7,104 nucleotides of DNA from Gammaproteobacteria bacterium (lineage in GTDB: Bacteria > Pseudomonadota > Gammaproteobacteria > Thiohalorhabdales > Thiohalorhabdaceae), in NCBI GenBank assembly GCA_018609925.1, contig JAHEOG010000054.1, positions 1 to 7,104 on the forward strand. The letters run 5' to 3'. The number at the start of each line of letters is the position of its first letter. Positions within the stretch are counted from its first letter, which is position 1. Under the pieces are notes generated by a model. That model searched no databases. It was not told the origin of the DNA and saw nothing but the letters and a program-made list of their open reading frames with translations. The translations under genes were made by a program, and so were the position numbers. Shown piece after piece: positions 6,221-7,104 of the stretch.

Positions 6221-7104
6221 TCAGGATCGGGTCGGAGCCCCTTGGGGTGGCCCGTCCATGTGGTCCTGGAGTCGTCGGGCCAGGGCCGTGGCCACCGTCA
6301 GGTCGGCGCAGGTGCCCGGATTGATCGCCGCCGCCTTGAGCTCCGAGTCCAGCTTCCGTAGCCGATCGGCAAGGGCCTCCGGGGGATCGGCGGCTCCCAG
6401 CTCGGTGGCCAGTCCTTGTGCGCGCTCCCGGACACGCTTTGCGACCTGCAAGCCGTGCTTGCGGGCGATGTGGCTGTCCGGGGCCCGGGCCAACAGGGCC
6501 AGGTAGGTGCCGGTGAGGGCCCAGGCCTCGGTCCCCCAGCGCCTGCTCAGCTCGCGCAGTCGCGGCAGGGCGTCGGCGAAGACCTCGGCGAAGTCGTCGC
6601 AGTAGGCACCCGCGATGCGGTCGCGGTCCCGGGCCTCGCACATGGCTTGGCGCAGGCTGCATGCCGGATCCCTGTGGACGTCGTGGCGCTCGCTTTGCCC
6701 GAGTCCCGCGGGGGCGGCCCGGCGGATGGCCCGATACGCCCAGGCCGCGTCGCTCGCATCGGTGCCGGCGAGAACCGCCGCGGTGAGTGTCCGCAAATCC
6801 CGGTCGGTGTTCGCGGCCAGGACCGCCTGGGCTAGCGGCGCGCAAGCGAGGGTGATGCCCAGATTGGTGTTCTTGCCGACTGCCTCCCAGGTGGCATCGA
6901 CGGCGCGGTGGATGCGCTCGCCCAGTGCCAGTCCGGGCTCGGCCAGGGCCGAGGCGCTGGCGCGGGCACTGGCCCGGAACTCCTCGGCGGTCATGCCGTG
7001 GCCCGGGCTTTCCAGCCCGACATTGCCGGGCTTGAGGGCGGCCAGCTCGGCCTCACAGGCCTCGCGATAGAGCGCCGCGATGCGGCCGGCGGCCCTGCCA
7101 TCGC
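6221..7104 (-). CDS. Triphosphoribosyl-dephospho-CoA synthase family protein (CitG/MdcB-like), 5' end outside window
   Basis: This CitG-like protein continues past the right edge. The frame stays open from the first ATG at 6994 to base 7102 and encodes further conserved sequence there: YREACEAELAALKPGNV followed by GHGM. The true start is therefore beyond the window; 293 residues are visible of roughly 300 expected. Other family blocks are VGKNTNLGI, GTDASDAAWAYRAIRRA, DSHIARKHG and, near the C-terminus, AAAINPGTCADLTVATAL. The Asp and His residues in these helices fit the family's ATP/Mg site. CitG makes 2'-(5''-triphosphoribosyl)-3'-dephospho-CoA from ATP and dephospho-CoA, the prosthetic-group precursor of citrate lyase. 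No citrate or malonate lyase genes are nearby, and members of this subfamily occur in H4MPT clusters, so a ribosyl-transfer role in that cofactor is an attractive inference. It is co-directional with the ATP-grasp run but separated from it by the inverted hisA-like gene. Confidence 0.87.
   Translation of the reverse strand, partial: DGRAAGRIAALYREACEAELAALKPGNVGLESPGHGMTAEEFRASARASASALAEPGLALGERIHRAVDATWEAVGKNTNLGITLACAPLAQAVLAANTDRDLRTLTAAVLAGTDASDAAWAYRAIRRAAPAGLGQSERHDVHRDPACSLRQAMCEARDRDRIAGAYCDDFAEVFADALPRLRELSRRWGTEAWALTGTYLALLARAPDSHIARKHGLQVAKRVRERAQGLATELGAADPPEALADRLRKLDSELKAAAINPGTCADLTVATALARRLQDHMDGPPQGAPTRS

Noticed and set aside
5862..6845. Long minus-strand open frame (about 327 codons) across the hisA-like/citG-like junction
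   Set aside because: Its low-complexity Arg/Gly/Pro composition and overlap with two well-supported genes in other frames mark it as a shadow.
1..7104. CRISPR arrays, tRNA or rRNA genes, insertion sequences, att sites
   Set aside because: No regularly spaced repeats, structural RNA motifs, transposase-like proteins or terminal inverted repeats were seen. Almost all DNA is accounted for by coding sequence.

Overview
The window is very GC-rich (around 70% by eye), with GTG and TTG starts, tightly packed and overlapping genes, and almost no intergenic DNA. The PEP synthase tail and the HvfC/DUF2063 protein look proteobacterial, most likely gammaproteobacterial. The right-hand two thirds carry a C1-cofactor gene set typical of bacteria that oxidise formaldehyde with tetrahydromethanopterin (H4MPT) and methylofuran. 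The organism is therefore probably a methylotroph, or another proteobacterium that carries the archaeal-type C1 pathway. No species can be named from the sequence alone.

Layout. Bases 1-412 (+) are the 3' end of ppsA (phosphoenolpyruvate synthase). After a 155-base gap comes a complete HvfC/DUF2063 gene (568-1362, +). A 61-base convergent gap separates it from a four-gene minus-strand run. Read in the direction of transcription, this run is: an ATP-grasp ligase (5536-4520), an MfnF/COG1548 hydantoinase-like protein (4530-3445), aminodeoxychorismate synthase component I PabB (3467-2070), and an MfnE-like amino acid kinase (2083-1424). Each gene overlaps the next by 11-23 bases. A HisA-like TIM-barrel gene (5526-6215, +) lies divergently upstream, and its 5' end overlaps the ATP-grasp start. 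It converges, with a 5-base gap, on a CitG-like triphosphoribosyl-dephospho-CoA synthase homologue (minus strand, 6221 to beyond the right edge).

How the genes fit together. PabB supplies p-aminobenzoate, the aryl precursor of H4MPT. The amino acid kinase, the COG1548 protein and the ATP-grasp ligase match the archaeal methanofuran steps MfnE (furan phosphate activation), MfnF (ether coupling of furan and aryl parts) and MfnD (glutamate ligation). The HisA-like and CitG-like proteins recur beside such genes but have no settled role that I know of. They are the least understood parts of the window. The most interesting structural point is the inverted hisA-like gene, which splits what otherwise reads as one minus-strand pathway operon. 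The rest of the pathway (fae, mch, mtd, fhc, mfnB, beta-RFAP synthase) is not in the window.
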